A DNA stretch of 5,570 nt from Alphaproteobacteria bacterium (lineage in GTDB: Bacteria; Pseudomonadota; Alphaproteobacteria; Micropepsales; Micropepsaceae), in NCBI GenBank assembly GCA_003451645.1, contig DMER01000203.1, positions 24,952 through 30,521 of the forward strand, read 5' to 3'. This document shows positions 5,001 through 5,570 of this stretch, one piece after another. The notes under the pieces are model-generated. The model worked only from the letters and a program-made list of their open reading frames with translations, made no database searches and was not told the origin of the DNA. The position numbers and the translations under genes were made by a program. Positions within the stretch are counted from its first letter, which is position 1. Each line of letters opens with the position of its first letter.

Positions 5001-5570
5001 TCACCAACGTAACAGGGCTGAACCCCATGTAAAGCCCCCGCCCATCGCTTCGAGCAGCACGAGGTCGCCGCGCTTGATTCGGTTGTCACGGATTGCCGTG
5101 TTCAGCGCCAAGGGCACCGAGGCCGCAGAGGTGTTGCCATGATCGGCTACGGTTGAGATGACCTTTTGGGGCGGGATGCCGAGCTTGCGTGCCGTGCCGT
5201 CCAGAATGCGCTGATTGGCCTGATGCGGCACGAACCAATCGATGTCCGCCACGCTGAGACCATGGGCCTCACAAGCGGCCGTGATCGACTCCGCGATATT
5301 GGTCACCGCATGACGGAACACTTCGCGGCCCTGCATGCGCAGATGGCCAACGGTACGCGTACGCGACGGCCCGCCATCGACATAGAGCATCTCCATGTGC
5401 CGGCCGTCGGAATAAAGATGCGTCGACAAAATGCCGCGGTCCTCGAGACTGCCCGTCCCGTCTTGGGCCTGAAGTACGACGGCGCCTGCGCCATCGCCAA
5501 ACAGCACCGCCGTGGTGCGGTCCTCCCAATCGAGGATGCGGGACATCGTCTCGGCGCCGATCACCAGCGC
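5001..5570 (-). CDS. fabH: Beta-ketoacyl-ACP synthase III (C-terminal part)
   Basis: The last 189 residues of FabH, which condenses acetyl-CoA or another acyl-CoA starter with malonyl-ACP to begin type II fatty acid synthesis in the cytosol. The fragment opens [20 protein letters not shown] and continues through [11 protein letters not shown] (23-33 of the fragment). Two of the three catalytic residues are visible: His116 in VPHQANQRI and Asn146 in HGNTSAAS. It ends with the family C-terminus [18 protein letters not shown]. The nucleophilic Cys and the start are beyond the right edge, so the true start cannot be given. The reading frame is intact and no residue expected here is missing. In related genomes plsX usually lies upstream and ihfA directly downstream; here a small membrane-protein gene separates fabH from ihfA. 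Confidence 0.96.
   Translation of the reverse strand, partial: ALVIGAETMSRILDWEDRTTAVLFGDGAGAVVLQAQDGTGSLEDRGILSTHLYSDGRHMEMLYVDGGPSRTRTVGHLRMQGREVFRHAVTNIAESITAACEAHGLSVADIDWFVPHQANQRILDGTARKLGIPPQKVISTVADHGNTSAASVPLALNTAIRDNRIKRGDLVLLEAMGGGFTWGSALLRW

Noticed and set aside
4631..5032. A 133-codon plus-strand open frame
   Set aside because: It is antisense to the small membrane-protein gene, which has a strong ribosome binding site and a sensible membrane-anchor layout.

Overview
The window looks like chromosomal DNA of a high-G+C alphaproteobacterium. The basis is the right-hand gene order on the minus strand: fabH, then a small membrane protein, ihfA, a MerR-type regulator and tRNA-Pro(GGG). 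The fabH-ihfA-merR order is, to my knowledge, characteristic of Alphaproteobacteria, and the IHF-alpha and MerR sequences are of the alphaproteobacterial kind. I cannot resolve the order or family.

Layout. Positions 1-164 hold the first 54 codons of a saccharopine-dehydrogenase-like NAD(P)-binding protein (minus strand, running off the left edge). An 82-bp divergent gap follows, then a cytosolic GAF-histidine kinase on the plus strand (247-1545). Its end overlaps by 11 bp the end of a convergent family-11 fucosyltransferase gene (1535-2425, minus). A 259-bp divergent gap leads to a pentapeptide-repeat protein (2685-3251, plus). tRNA-Pro(GGG), with an encoded CCA, lies at 3280-3356 (minus). 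It marks the border between this assortment of singly transcribed genes and the conserved block: merR (3483-4067), ihfA (4097-4438), the small Gly-rich membrane protein (4643-4957) and the C-terminal 189 residues of fabH (5001 to the right edge).

How the genes work together. The right-hand block is a housekeeping cluster joining initiation of fatty acid synthesis (FabH) to a nucleoid protein (IHF-alpha) and a regulator. ihfA and merR are only 29 bp apart and are probably cotranscribed, possibly from a promoter at about 4514-4542. The left-hand genes show no obvious shared pathway. The kinase has no response regulator nearby, and the fucosyltransferase has no polysaccharide cluster around it.

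I found no convincing undescribed multi-gene system. The points most worth a second look are a column of cysteines spaced exactly one coil apart in the pentapeptide protein, the unrecognised small membrane protein between fabH and ihfA, and a bulged inverted repeat directly after that gene's stop codon.
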